Positions 22,931 to 34,949 of a stretch of DNA of 64,000 bases are shown in pieces (position 1 is the stretch's first letter; each line of letters opens with the position of its first letter). Source of the stretch: Sycobia sp. Sy_11 (Eukaryota > Arthropoda > Insecta > Hymenoptera > Epichrysomallidae); contig JACCIC010000094.1 of assembly GCA_018907035.1 (NCBI GenBank), positions 186,001 through 250,000 on the forward strand. The letters run 5' to 3'. The notes below the pieces were generated by a model. That model saw only the letters and a program-made list of their open reading frames with translations. It did no database searches and had not been told where the DNA came from. A program made the translations under genes and the position numbers.

Positions 22931-25489
22931 AATATTTACGTGTAACTCTGAAATTTAGTTAGAAAAATATATCATTTATATAAATACAATACATTATAGA
23001 GAAGAGATTTTAAATGATTAGAATATTCAATATACCATAGTTGCTTTATTCTATACTTTTGTATAAAGTAATTTTAAAGAGATATATACTATTTAATAAA
23101 GCAAATGTTCCACCATATCGTTTGTTGAAGTTCCTTTAATGACTTTTAAATTTGCGTAAAAGTCAGATTTTCGATTACATATAATTTAAAAATTGTTTCT
23201 AAAAGTTCTCGAATTTTTGTTATTATTATATAATATTACGTTATTGAAACAATTTTATAAATATATAGAGTAGCTTGGGTTCAGACAATAAGGACATCTG
23301 ATTGTTTACTGTTCTTAAGTACCGGACTTAACTTGCCAAATTAATATTTGTCAACTATATTTTGTTGGATTCCTGGCAAACGAATTGTTCGGAATTTTGA
23401 GACAAAACAGTGTTTTCTTATTTCACTGATGACAAAAATTAAACTCATATATCTCTATCCTTCAAAAAAATATTACACAGTCTATTCAAATAAATAAATA
23501 GTATGTTATCATATATAATTTTTATCTAGAATTCACTCGTAATAAACTATAAATCATATTTATTGATATTTTTGGCTAATTGAAACGTATGTAGTTACAA
23601 AATTGAAATTTATTTACCAACAAAATCTTATCTATTTAAATTTCGGTATATACTGTAAAATTATTTCATACAAAAATTTGTTATTGTATCAGCACAAACT
23701 TTGTTGGAACGAGCCTGGAAACTTCATACCTGATGTTATTGATAATAATAAATTATCAGAATAAACATGAGAAAAATGTTCAACTAAAAACATCGATGAT
23801 TCAAGATAATTAATTATTTTTTATGAGTGCACATGTGAATAGTACTTATTAATAAAATATATTATTACGAATTTTCAGCAACAATTTCTTAACTTTCCCA
23901 ACTTATTAACACTTTTCGAAAAATCTACAAGGTATGCTATTGGCTCCAGATGTACAAAATGATGTGAAAGCGAACTCGGCTATTTCTGAATGATTGCATA
24001 GTATATGAAGCTGCATTTCCGTTATAATTGTTTATTTCTTATTATGTTTTAGAGTTTTAGATATATTTTTTGTAAACTATACATGCTGTTAATTATGGGG
24101 ATGTATATAATATAGGAATGCACATAGCCTTTTGTTTTAATTATTGTTTTAAGACTTTAGTGCGTCATATAATTAATTCTTTGTTAATCTATTTCGTAAG
24201 ATTTGAGAAAAATATTTTGTATAAATATTACTCTGGCATATGAACACTTTTTTGTTTTACTATAAAAAGATTTAGAATGTGATAATATACATTATTATCT
24301 ATGTAGCTTTGTTGTAATATATTACTGAATTTAGAAAAATATGTTATATAAAGTTTTTATAAAATATATATAATATTTATAAATTACAAATATATTCTAA
24401 AACATATACTATTGTCTCCCTTTATCATAATAAATAGGACATCTGATTATATCAGTGAACTGATTTTTAATTTAATTATAGAAAATTTTTTGTATCTATA
24501 TATTTTGAACGCTGGAAAAGTATTTTATATAAATTTTTTATAAATTACGTGAAAATATGTATTTAAATTTCTTACTATTCTAAGAACACACCAAAGTCGC
24601 CTAACTATTTTACTTTTCTTAAAAGTTCTTTTTTTGTATTATTTTTACACTTGAAAAATTTGAATTAAATTTAGTTTACCATGCTCCATTACTTGTCCGA
24701 ATACAATACTTTTGCCTCTAAGTTTTAGTTATGTGTAAATAATAAATATGTTAAATGTATTATTTTTTTCTCTTCAAAACTGTACGTTAAACTAACAAAA
24801 CAAAAAGATTAGTTCTCCATCAGTTACTGATTGTTAAAAAAATGACTCCAATTTACAATGAATGATTAAAAAGGGATAAGTTTTCAACTCATGCAAAAGT
24901 CCTCTCTTTTATCAGCAATATTTAAAGAATTAATTGTACCTATCAAATGAGCCATTTGAAAGTTGAAAATCTTATCGTAAACTACTATGTAGCAAACATC
25001 GGTAGCTAGATATCGAGAGTTCTCGTTAGTTCAACTCTTTATTTAGAAATAAAATGGTATTTTTCGAGTTAATACTTTTTCTTTATTTAGAAGTGATAAC
25101 AATGAGTATATACTCGTTATAACAATGACAGGATTGCTCGTCATTTGCAATCAGAATCTAGATTTTTGAAATGGCAAAATGTATTAAATATTTCAGTACA
25201 TGGTATTGAAATGTATTTTAAAACAACTAATTTCACTTGATTCGGCTTGATCTTTTTTAAAAATTTCTGAAATTTACGAAGAATTTTCGATAGAAAGAAT
25301 GACCAATTTTCAGATCTGTTTTATTATGTTCGTTTAGATTTTGAAAATGAATTCCACTAGAAACCAGCGATGGTAAGTTTGTAGTGGTATGAGTCTTTAT
25401 ATTCCCATTGATGACGGAGAAAAGCGTGAGAAATCCTGTGAGCACGTTCGACAGGAAATGCAACGCGATGCGCGCGGCCGGCAATTAAA
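22931..25489. other. AT-rich intergenic DNA
   Basis: 2.5 kb with no open frame above background and no recognised repeat. Confidence 0.45.
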
Positions 25490-26320
25490 ATCCGGAGCTC
25501 GGCCGGAGACCCCTGCGTCGCCCCGCCGTCTTCAATAACGCGTACACGTGGCAAATATGGGCCCGTTTATTCTTCGATATTTCAACCGCTTGAAATATTG
25601 AGGGGAACAACAGCTGCAAGACAATTTGGGAGAGTGGACACTGGCGAAATCGTTGGGTTTTACTGCTCTGCTTGGCGTGGGCATTTCTTTCGTTTTTTTT
25701 GTATCTTTAAGGGCTCCGAGCATCATTCGGAAAAGAGAGAGAGTTAGTTATGTCCAGCGCTTCTTGGCGACCAGTTTGAGCTCGTGTTGGACTGTTAGTT
25801 TGTGTAAAAACGCCTTTGCCGTGCCGATTAGATTTTGGAGTTGATCGAGCGTCCGTAATTGTGTGCGGTCTCGATTAAAATTGTCTTTTTTGCGAGCGCA
25901 TTTTTTTGGAATTCATTTGTAACGATAGTGAGTTGTGCGGTGTGCCTCAGTTTATTAGGCAAGCGTGGACAAGGCACTGAGGCCTTGGTGAGATCCGCCC
26001 CTGTGTGTATCTCAAAGGGGCTTCCCGAGCGACTCTCGAGTCCAGAGGCTGCCGTCGGCGAAGGGCCCTGATCCCGTCCCCAAGACGTTGGGATCGCGAC
26101 GCGGCGTAGGAGGAACTGCGGAAGGACCCCTTCCACCAGCGTCCTCACCTCACGGAGTGCACACCTTTAGCCAGTATATGTAATTTTTGTAAAGCGCTAG
26201 CATAGAAAGTAGTGACCTTTTGCCTTTAGAATAGAGTATTTAACTGTATTATTTATATTAAATTTAACGTTATAAATTTTTGAAAGGCTTTTTCCTCCAC
26301 TCACCCAGTGGAGGTTTTTT
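25490..26320 (+). other. GC-rich island, LTR-like, ending in a hairpin plus T run
   Basis: Sharp composition change from flanking AT-rich DNA. It contains CpG-rich segments, several frames of 70-106 codons without recognised domains, and an AT-rich tail. A perfect 8-bp stem (CCTCCACT / AGTGGAGG, 26294-26314, loop CACCC) is followed by TTTTTT (26315-26320). A solo LTR or LTR-retrotransposon leader is the likeliest source; no partner copy is seen in the window. Confidence 0.35.
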
Positions 26321-26406
26321 ATGCCTATAGTATTTTCTTTTTTCTTTATTAAATAAATTGTTGCTTGATATTAATAAAAGTGTCTATTAATTTTCTCTTT
26401 GAACTC

Positions 26407-26410
<4 letters not shown>

Positions 26411-26459
<49 letters not shown>

Positions 26460-26480
26460 GTTGTTGTTATTGTTATTATT
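26411..26480. repeat. (ATT)n microsatellite with GTT variants
   Basis: About 16 ATT units grading into GTT/ATT mixtures. Confidence 0.97.
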
Positions 26481-26878
26481 ATTAGGATTATTCAATTAAT
26501 ATTTTCTTTAATGTTATAAGTAATTTACGAAACAATGTTGATATCCCCTTCATAAATATATTGAAAAAGGTAGTTGACAAATAACACATATTCAATCTTG
26601 ATTTAATAACTTTTTATTAACAACTTAATTTTATAAAAGTGATATTATTTAAATTAATGTTTAAAGGAATGCTCTGATGATATCAACATTGATTTTATAC
26701 GTTTGAATAATAATAAAACAGAAACAAATTTAATCATGACAAATAACTATTTATTGATTCTTAAACATCTTCAAGATTCAAAACAATATAGAGCAATGTT
26801 TTTTCTGATATATTGTATCAGGCAGGATATTCAGCAATATTACTGGTTTCCTTGGTGTTTCTTATTGTGATTATTAAA

Positions 26879-27118
26879 CTAGCATGTTGCAGCAACTGTA
26901 CCATTCTTACAATTATCGCATATGCAGAGAGACGACGCTGGACAGCATTTGCCACCGCTTGCACCCTCGCAAATGCATAGAATTTGACAGTTTACAGAGC
27001 TATCTGCATTTTTCGGATCACATGTACCTGCGTACTTGGATGATTTGCAGCCTTCCATCATGACTTCTCCGACGTATATCGAGAGAATGATTGCAATTAA
27101 GAAAAATATCGCCTTCAT
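26879..27118 (-). CDS. Secreted defensin-like cysteine-rich peptide 2
   Basis: 79 codons. A hydrophobic signal peptide (MKAIFFLIAIILS, then GEVM) precedes a mature part with 11 cysteines. It is a clear paralogue of the peptide at 3578-3832: both have SKY.GTCD or TKY.GTCD, CxxxC, GGKCCP.SS, CIC.NC and a terminal Cys. The TCD to CIC part keeps insect-defensin spacing (CxxxC-x9-C-x6-CxC), and GGKC is a gamma-core-like motif. The start is fixed by an in-frame acceptor (ATATTTCAG) 20 bp upstream and absence of an earlier ATG. AATAAA (minus) lies at 26750-26755. The inferred 5'-UTR intron is 27138-28689, about seven times longer than in gene 1. Function inferred from spacing only. Confidence 0.82.
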   Translation of the reverse strand: MKAIFFLIAIILSIYVGEVMMEGCKSSKYAGTCDPKNADSSVNCQILCICEGASGGKCCPASSLCICDNCKNGTVAATC

Positions 27119-27137
27119 TTTGACTTTTACAGTTTAT

Positions 27138-28689
27138 CTGAAATATAAATTTATTTTAAACTCAATCATGCTCACTTTTAACTTCAGCATCTGAAGAACT
27201 AAATGTAGTATTAAACTGAACTTTCCAGTCATTGAAAAATAATAATTAAACAAAATATGTAAAGTTATATTTCCAAAATAATCTTGAAACAAATAATACA
27301 GATTATTCTTTGCTTATATATACAGATATACTCAATTTCTCAGAAAAAAACTATTATATATACTATTACTGAACTACTAGTAATACTATACTATTACTGA
27401 AAGTGAGATTTTTAAATTTTACTACCAAATTTTATCAGCAATAATAGACACTTTCATAGTTGATAGAAAAAACTATTTTATTGTATGAACTTTGAGAAAT
27501 ATTATGTAAAAAATAGAAAATAAACTAGTTTTTTCATTGCAAGTGCGTAAATGTGAAATTTACAGATCATGATGCACGGCTACGAGAGCCGGCAGAGCCA
27601 GTAAAAGTAGGGAAGTTGTTCTAACTCTTGGTAGGGTAGTAATATGGTCAACGTTTTTACTTCAAAAAAATACTTTATATTTAAAATACATGTATATTTT
27701 ATTTGAAATATTACGTGCATATATGTAAATTATTGCAAAAAGTCTGAAAAGTTTTGTAACTACTAAATTACTATTTTAAATTGCAATTCAACAAAACTAT
27801 TAGACAATGCTTTTTTTAAAACTTTTTTACAAGTCGCTTACATTTCTCATAGCCGCTTGTCGAAATTTCATTTAATCGAAATTCATAATGGATAGTGCAT
27901 ATTTACATATTTATCAATTAGAACATTATTATTATTTGTATTATTATTTGTAAATCTTAATATTTCTAAAATGATAAATAACATAAACCAATGAATCAAC
28001 TTAATCGTAAAAGTAGAAAATCATTGGTACTACTTTTATGACGTTCTTTCTTTTACTAAGAGAAATAACACCAGTTGATAGTATATTAGCAGCAACCTAG
28101 AGAGTGTATTCGACCATATTATGGTACCATGTTATTTCTACCAAGTAATTCTACCATAATTTTTTAAATATATATGACTACAATTTATTTTTAATACAAT
28201 TCATTGGATATTTATTAAATAACTATTTTATTTTAACTGTCAGAAATGGAAACGGCTACCTTATCGCCACTATGTTCATACAAGGCTCATAAACATTTAT
28301 GGTCATATATGGAACAGGATTCTTTATTTTAAAAACGGGCAAATTCGTCATTACATTGAATGTATCTGGTTATTTTATTTACTTCGTTTTATGGTAGGTT
28401 TTTAATTTTTTATTGCTGTTTTCGGACACATGTTCGTAAAATTCTATATTATGGACTCAAAGCAGCTCGTAGAAAGCAGTGTTACAGTTGTGATATAAAC
28501 AAATTAAAAACATATTTCAACAACATAGAATTCAATAAATTAACCAAAATTTTTCAACTGTTGAATAATTTTTAAATTATAATATTTTCTGTATAAATGT
28601 TGAACTTTTCTGAGATATAAATAACTTTTGAAGAATACTTTTGTAGAAATTTTTATCCTTAAATAGAATTAGACTTATATTGTACTTAC
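27138..28689 (-). other. Inferred 5'-UTR intron of defensin-like gene 2
   Basis: Bounded on the minus strand by GTAAGT (28684-28689) and TTTCAG (27138-27143). It holds no recognised element; a 71-codon plus-strand frame at 28360-28575 has no known match to me. Compared with the 223-nt intron of gene 1, about 1.3 kb has been gained here or lost there. Confidence 0.6.
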
Positions 28690-28905
28690 AAAAATTGTAA
28701 TGTAGCTTAAATGATACCTCCTAATGTTTTACTGAAAAATTGTTCACAGAGCTATATATACCGTCAAGATAATAACACGTGCAATGTATGGCACGAAATT
28801 CGTGCGAATTGAAACATAAAATTTTTTCATTCTTATATTATTTAAGAAACAGTAACTGATCGCTACTTACAATTAAAATATAAATATGTAATAAATTTTT
28901 ATATT
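28690..28905 (-). promoter_or_regulatory. Promoter and first exon of defensin-like gene 2
   Basis: TATATATA at 28753-28760, preceded by GACGG, then an exon of about 40 bp ending at 28690 on GTAAGT. The exon shares TTTAAGCTRCATT with gene 1, the TATA flank is the same, and CACGAATTTC (28795-28804 reversed), GTAGCGAT and ATTTATATTTTAATTGT lie upstream in the same order as in gene 1. The block is separated from its CDS by 1.6 kb and would be missed without the comparison. Confidence 0.68.
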
Positions 28906-29759
28906 ATTAATTGTTAAATCGAATAATTGTAATGTTGCAAAAGATTGGGATAAAAGAAATTGTATTTTTCAATTGATTTTATGAAAATATATAAAGAAAA
29001 ATTGTAGATACAAGTCTATAATTAATTATAAGCATTTTTTATATATAGTAAATTCTAAAAAGAATACTTTCTGCACAGAATAAATCTCATAAAATTCGTA
29101 TGCTAAACTGTGTCAGTGTATGACAAACGCAACTATTTATTTAACATCCGGTCAAAGTCCAAGGCTAGCCTTTAATTTTTAAATTATAAATGATCCACAA
29201 AAGCCAAAATCTACTTTAATCACAAAAATTTCAACAGCAAACATAATTCAAAAATGATTATTTAAATGCATACTTATGCGCCTATTATATATATATTAAC
29301 TATACCTATAATGGGATAACAAATATAACTTTCTAGTGAAATTATCTTTCGTTAAAATAGAGTTTTCAGTAAAAAGGTCGTCGATATATTAATTAATAAT
29401 GTAAAAAATTCTTGCATTTTTTGCTATTGATTTCTATAAGAGCCTTCCGCTCTCTATCCACAGAAAAGTAACAGATTCTGACGTAATGCACCTAACATTA
29501 CTTGTGCCTGCACGTTTAACCCACATGGAGGAAGTAAGAAATATTGCAGTCCATTAGAAGATAAACATAACTATGAACTCATAATGATCTATTACCTTTA
29601 CACAGGCATCTAACGATACCAAGCCTAGTTTATATTGTAAATCTTGATTAGAACGCAACTGGAATTCAATCACCTTTAACTGGTTCTCAGTGGGAGATGA
29701 ATTTAACGCCCCCCAATTACGATTTCTGCTTGTCAGCATCTGGCATTAAATGTTGACAT
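28906..29759. other. Intergenic DNA
   Basis: AT-rich; no feature recognised. Confidence 0.4.
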
Positions 29760-30265
29760 GGCTGTCTGCTTAAACAACTAACAACGCACCTTCCAAGGCG
29801 GCTTTGACGATTACAAATACAATACCGTCCTTGACACCATCTTTGTAATCCGCTTGGACTGATATCGATCACTCAAAGCCATTAGCGATATCATAAATGC
29901 CTTCGACAACATCGAACATGCTGTAATTCTATCTGTATCTAGACCAACTGACCTCCCATGGGAACTCCTCGAATTACGTCAGAAGTTCGATTATGCTATT
30001 CGGTGCTGAATGGAACTCTGAACTTTTATTAATTACGAGAGGCGTTTGCCAGATAGTCCCTCTCTCTTCATCTCTCAATATATCATACACCACCTGTTCC
30101 AATCACTACCTTAGGAATCCGGTCTAAGTTAAACTATCTTCCACTCCTCCTATGACCTTCGGTGACGACCTTGTCCTAATTATAGATACACCACATAGAC
30201 TACAAGAATTATGATTTCAAACCACTGCACGCTCAAATTTTCGAAGTCATAAACTTTCTAGCTAA
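29760..30265 (+). mobile_element. Non-LTR retrotransposon RT remnant
   Basis: In shifting plus-strand frames it gives pieces of a LINE reverse transcriptase: FQGGFDDYKYNTVLD, LKAISDIINAFDNIEHAVI (domain with the first catalytic Asp) and FGDDLVLIIDTPHRLQEL (position of the (Y/F)xDD motif). Stops throughout; clade not determined. Confidence 0.6.
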
Positions 30266-30329
30266 ATGTTATACTTAGGGAGCTTTAGACAAGATTTAGC
30301 AATTGTTGTTCACGCAGATGATGATTTTT

Positions 30330-30640
30330 TTTATTTTGCATTGAAGTGATAGATTCATATTTTATTAGTTTCCGCTCATTGAGGAAAAAATTTCGATTTG
30401 TTATTTTTAAACATGGCCATGATTGACGTAAATTCACTTTTAGACCATTCAAAATGATTTTCTGAATTTTTTTATGTTTTTAAGTATTAATGCATTATTT
30501 GGACTACACTGTCATTCTTGGTCATTGGTGCCTGTACGATCACGTTTGAAGTTAGTAAGCCAGCGTTTCATTGTGATTTTTGAAGTCATTGCTTTACTGA
30601 AACAGTATTTTTTTCATTTTCAAGTAGTGTAAAATTAAAA
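30330..30640 (-). pseudogene. Mariner transposase N-terminal remnant
   Basis: The minus strand gives AMTSKITMKRWLTNFKRDRTG, then TND and ENIKK-like pieces, matching the HTH linker of SETMAR-type mariners (KWFAEFKRGRTxTNDxERSG). It is short and full of stops, with no catalytic part. Confidence 0.5.
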
Positions 30641-31655
30641 CACGAAATTTTTCTGTTCGATTGTTTTGATAATAATAAAAGTAGTGTAGTTCCTAGCAAA
30701 ATAACTAACAAACTTTTGAATAGAATATCATGAAATTTTAAAAGATATTTTTTAAAATAATGTTAATAGAGAATTAGGTAAATGCAATAAAATTTTTAAT
30801 AAAATGCAATAGAAATGCGCGAAGCCCGAGACTTTTTAGCAGACATACGTTATGAAAAGTAGGGATCAGATTTTTATTTCCTCGAGATGCTAAATAAATA
30901 GTTTTCAAACAAGATTAATTATTTACGCTATTTTATTTGAACTTTAAGATACTGTTCCCTTCCTTAGGAAAGAAATCTGACTCGTTTTATATACAAGAGC
31001 TGAGAAACATATACATAAATCTAGATAGTCTTTTATCCCAGGCAGTGCTCTGACTATGTGGAGATTTCTCTTGTGTAGCTCGCGAATTGTTGAAATTGGT
31101 ATAGAAATTCGTCTTTTATAAATAAAGCGATGATTCATGAGGATTTTGTTTATGTAAAATATATTCTAGAAACATTGAATAAAATTTTACTATATTTCAT
31201 ACGTAGTCGCGGAAATTTAAATATTCATGTTTTGGCCAATTTAATATAACTTTAAATATTTTCAAAGAAATCTATTAGTTATACCACATTTTCTAAGACG
31301 TCAAAACTATATTAAAATTAATTTAATTATTTATAAATAATGTTATTACATTCAAAATTTTATTATATAAGAAAATATTTATTGATTAACATCTTTAGGC
31401 ATCTTTTCGATATATTTTCTATCAAAAAATATTTTTTATTTTTAGGCTTTTTATTTATTGAAATAGAAGTAGGAATTCATTTACCCACTGGTGAATGATT
31501 TTATTAAAATAAGTTGTTATTTCAATATATATTGAAGGTAGCTTTTACATTTCGAATTATTTTAGAAAAATATTTTAAATACAATTCTTGATTAGTTTTA
31601 TACTTTTAGATTTTGAAGATTTATAAGATGTATTTAGTTTATCTTATTATATACC
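30641..31655. other. Intergenic DNA
   Basis: AT-rich. A minus-strand 64-codon frame at 30944-31138 is not recognised and is probably chance. Confidence 0.35.
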
Positions 31656-31799
31656 TACCTACATACATACATAGATACATACATACATACATACATACAT
31701 ACATACATACATACATACATACGTACATGCATACATGCATGCATACATATATACATATATACATACATACATACATACATACATACATACATACATACA

Positions 31800-31867
<68 letters not shown>
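31656..31867. repeat. (ACAT)n tetranucleotide block ending in (AT)n
   Basis: About 170 bp of ACAT units with a few variants (ACGTACATGC, GCATGCATAC), then about 20 AT units. Long open frames on both strands here are artefacts of the repeat. Confidence 0.98.
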
Positions 31868-31870
<3 letters not shown>

Positions 31871-33247
31871 TTGTCGAGTGACATTGAATGAATTTAATGA
31901 GTATTATTTCTCATAAAACTAACCTTTCAAATATTTACGACTGTACCATATAATTTTTATATAATTCATTAAAAAGTTAGATAAATAACTAATTAAATGT
32001 CAATATAAAATATGTTTTTAGTTTTTTTTTTACAAATAGCTTTCCACATACGTTATAATTTATAATTAACTATAATATTTTATTAACTAATTAATTAAAC
32101 ATCACGAAAAATGCATTTAATGAATATAAAAATGCATTTTAAGATAGTAAATATTCTATATTAATATTATTTTCTATTGTTAGAAAATAACACCTAAATT
32201 AAATTTAGTTTAGTCTAGAAAGCGTATGTTTAATTTTTTATTATGTGATAATGCAAAAGTTCTGAATTATTTTAATTATTTTAATGTTCGTTGATAAAAA
32301 TTAATTCTTAAGATTTCAATAAGTATCTATTATACGATAAATAATTATTTTATTAAATATAGTTTATTCTCTTATTAGAGAATAAAAACACATGATATTA
32401 GAAATTACGAAATAAAAATTTATTATATATTTATAAGAAACTAAAAAAGAATATATGTTTAAATATATATTACAATAAGTTAGATGAAAATGATTATCAA
32501 GCTTCTATACAGTCTTTAAAATCATCTAATCCTTTGCAGCAAATATGAAATCCAACCCTTTTCAGAATGATGATCTTTTTCCAGGCTTTTTCAATCACGG
32601 ATTATGAATTATGTTGCTCAATTTATAAAAATTTTAAATGGCGTATCTAATGTCGTAATGATCTGGAGCAAAGTTTTAGAGGGAGGTCTACGACTTTTTT
32701 AATTGTTTATAAAAATTTAAAAATTTGAGTTATGCTTATAGTTTCTATCCGTTCTATTTACCGTTTTTAACGATCTCAATTTCATAAAAATATGATCTGT
32801 AATATGAAAATATGTAACTAATCAAGAAATAGATGTCAACATAATAAAACTTTATCAGAAACTTTTTTGTGTAAGGTCCATGCTATTCTTTTGAATAAAA
32901 ATTTCGATGGTTTCTTTTAAATATTTTTATGATATTTTTAAGTGTGAGATGAATTTATTACGCCAGTTTACTGTTTAACTGATTTTTTTTGTCTTTTTTC
33001 TAAAAAAGATTTTTAACAATTTTTTTTTAGTTTCGTATTATCTTGAAACAGTTTAGTTTTATGAACCCCACAAATGACTTCATCCATGGCAAACAGGTTG
33101 TCCAAATCTCGGTATTACGGCGTAGCATTATATTATAATCCAAAAAAATATATGTTCGAATTGTTAGCTATCTGTGATCTGGAGAGCAAAATTAAATTCA
33201 TTATAAATTTGAACTATTTATCAAGTATATACTATATATCGTCACTT
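31868..33247. other. Very AT-rich intergenic DNA
   Basis: No coding or RNA feature seen. Confidence 0.45.
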
Positions 33248-33443
33248 CCGTATAAAAAGGTGCTACCTCAGCGACCGCTTCAAAAAGATTCTATCTGAGC
33301 GTCCGGTTCAAGAAGGTGCTATCTCAGTATCTGTATCAAAAAGATGCTATCTCAGTATGTGTTTCAAAAAGGTGCTATCTCAGTATCTGTTTCAAAAAGG
33401 TGCTATCTCAGCGTCCAGTTAGAAAAGGTGCTATCTCGCGAAC
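33248..33443 (+). repeat. 28-bp minisatellite, seven units, in a retroelement leader
   Basis: Exactly seven consecutive 28-bp units with core GGTGCTATCTCAG and a TTCAAAAAG segment. The first unit carries GTATAAAAAGG, a TATA-like box. It lies 50 bp before the BEL/Pao gag start. Confidence 0.92.
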
Positions 33444-33494
33444 TATTTTTTTTTCTTCATCTAATAAAGTGCATTTGTGTTTATAACATATACA

Positions 33495-34880
33495 ATGTCA
33501 TCGAGGAAAACTCGTGCAGCGACCGCTGCCTCTCATGTGGACGGGGCAACGAAGGAGAAACGGCCAATGGTGACTGGGAAAACGACAGCTCGAGCGCCCT
33601 CTCACCAGTGCACTAGGTGTGCGCGAGCACCAGGAAGCGTCTCCAGGGTGACATCAACTCCTCAGCCACGGTAATTTCCGACATCTGGTGTTCGAGTGGA
33701 TGAGCAACCGTCATGAGCAGAGCGTTAATTTATTTGTGAGCGGCCCCGTACGCATTCAACGACTCATGCTGTGAACACTGATAATGCATCGAATTTTGTG
33801 AGAGATTTCGAGTCTATCCGAACATTGAATGCAATGGATCCGACTATGCGTCTAGCGAATGTGTTTGAGAGACCGATCAATGAGTTACCAAAATTTGATA
33901 TTTACCGGGAATAATTCTAAATTTGTGAACCAATTAACTAAAGCGAAAAGTCTGCCGCAGTTTCCTGGCGATCTGTTGGAATGGTTTCAATTTAAGGAAG
34001 CCCATGAACTTTCAGCGGAACTCGAAGAGTACAGCGATCGGGAAAACGTCGCGTGTTTATTAAGTTCTGTAAAGGGGGAAGCACGAATAGTTAGCACTCT
34101 GTTAGCAACTAGCCGCGATTCAGTGCTTATCATGTGTACTCTCGAGCTACATTACGGAAACAAAAAGATGGTCGCAGAAAAACTTTTAGCAGATTTAAAA
34201 GTATTACTAGGTCTCGAATTCGGAAAGATTTGCCTGGTTAGATTCGCGACTAAATTAAAGAACGTGACCGCTACATTTCAATCATTTAAATTGACGGGTT
34301 ACTTATATAGCCTTGACTTGATAAAATCTATTGATAATAAGCTACCGTCCGAGTTGAATTATTCATATAATCGAGAGCCGCTAATATGTCCGAGGAAAAT
34401 CGGATTTGCAAAAACTGGCTGATCTTCTGTATAAAGAAGCCGAGTTAGCCACTGCCGCCAATTTGTTTGAGAACGATGTATATACCACGTAGACCCGTAA
34501 AACTATTAACCTAGAAGAGAAAACTTCACTTCAAAAAACGCATTTGTTGCGAAGCATTATATAGGGTCTAATAATAAGCATAATAAATTTGATAATAAGA
34601 AATGCAAAATATGCGAGCGCGAAGTACATTCTCCGTCGGAGTGTGTATCCTTTAAACGCGAATCTATTAACAAAAGATGGAATTTGGCGAAGAAACATAA
34701 TTTATGTTACAGGTGCTTGTCGGACGTGCATTTACGTGTAAATTGCAATAGCGGAAAGTGCTCTTATTGCGCGAAAAACCAGCATGCACTTTTGCACAAT
34801 CATAACACAAATACAACTTATGAGCGGGAAAAATTCCAAGCAAAACGAAAGGGTTTTCCAAAGTTCTGACCCGGCAAGAA
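33495..34880 (+). pseudogene. BEL/Pao gag with zinc knuckle
   Basis: Start proposed at ATG 33495 (MSSRKTRAATAA). The longest open part, 33859-34422, is the BEL/Pao gag core (LPQFPGDLLEWFQFKEAHEL, YSDRENVACLLSSVKGEARI, LELHYGNKKMVAEKL). A second open part at 34684-34869 carries the nucleocapsid fingers (LCYRCLSDVHLRVNC, then CSYCAKNQHALLH). Stops near 33674, 33720 and 34420 and several frameshifts interrupt it. Confidence 0.88.
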
Positions 34881-34949
34881 GTCCACGGCTTGATTGACTA
34901 GAAATGACGAATGTCTTATTAAAAATTTTGCTCGATTGAATAATCAGCT

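Noticed and set aside
26294..26320. Bacterial rho-independent terminator
   Set aside because: The shape fits, but the setting is an insect nuclear genome and no bacterial gene is next to it; kept as a structural observation only.
28360..28575. 71-codon plus-strand frame inside the inferred intron of peptide gene 2
   Set aside because: Some non-random look, but no motif, start context or second exon could be supported.
30944..31138. 64-codon minus-strand frame
   Set aside because: No recognised domain, no splice or promoter context; length is near chance for the region.
31613..31891. Long open frames on both strands (92 and 81 codons)
   Set aside because: Both are translations of the (ACAT)n and (AT)n repeat block (Tyr-Ile-His or Met-Tyr-Val-Cys periodicity).
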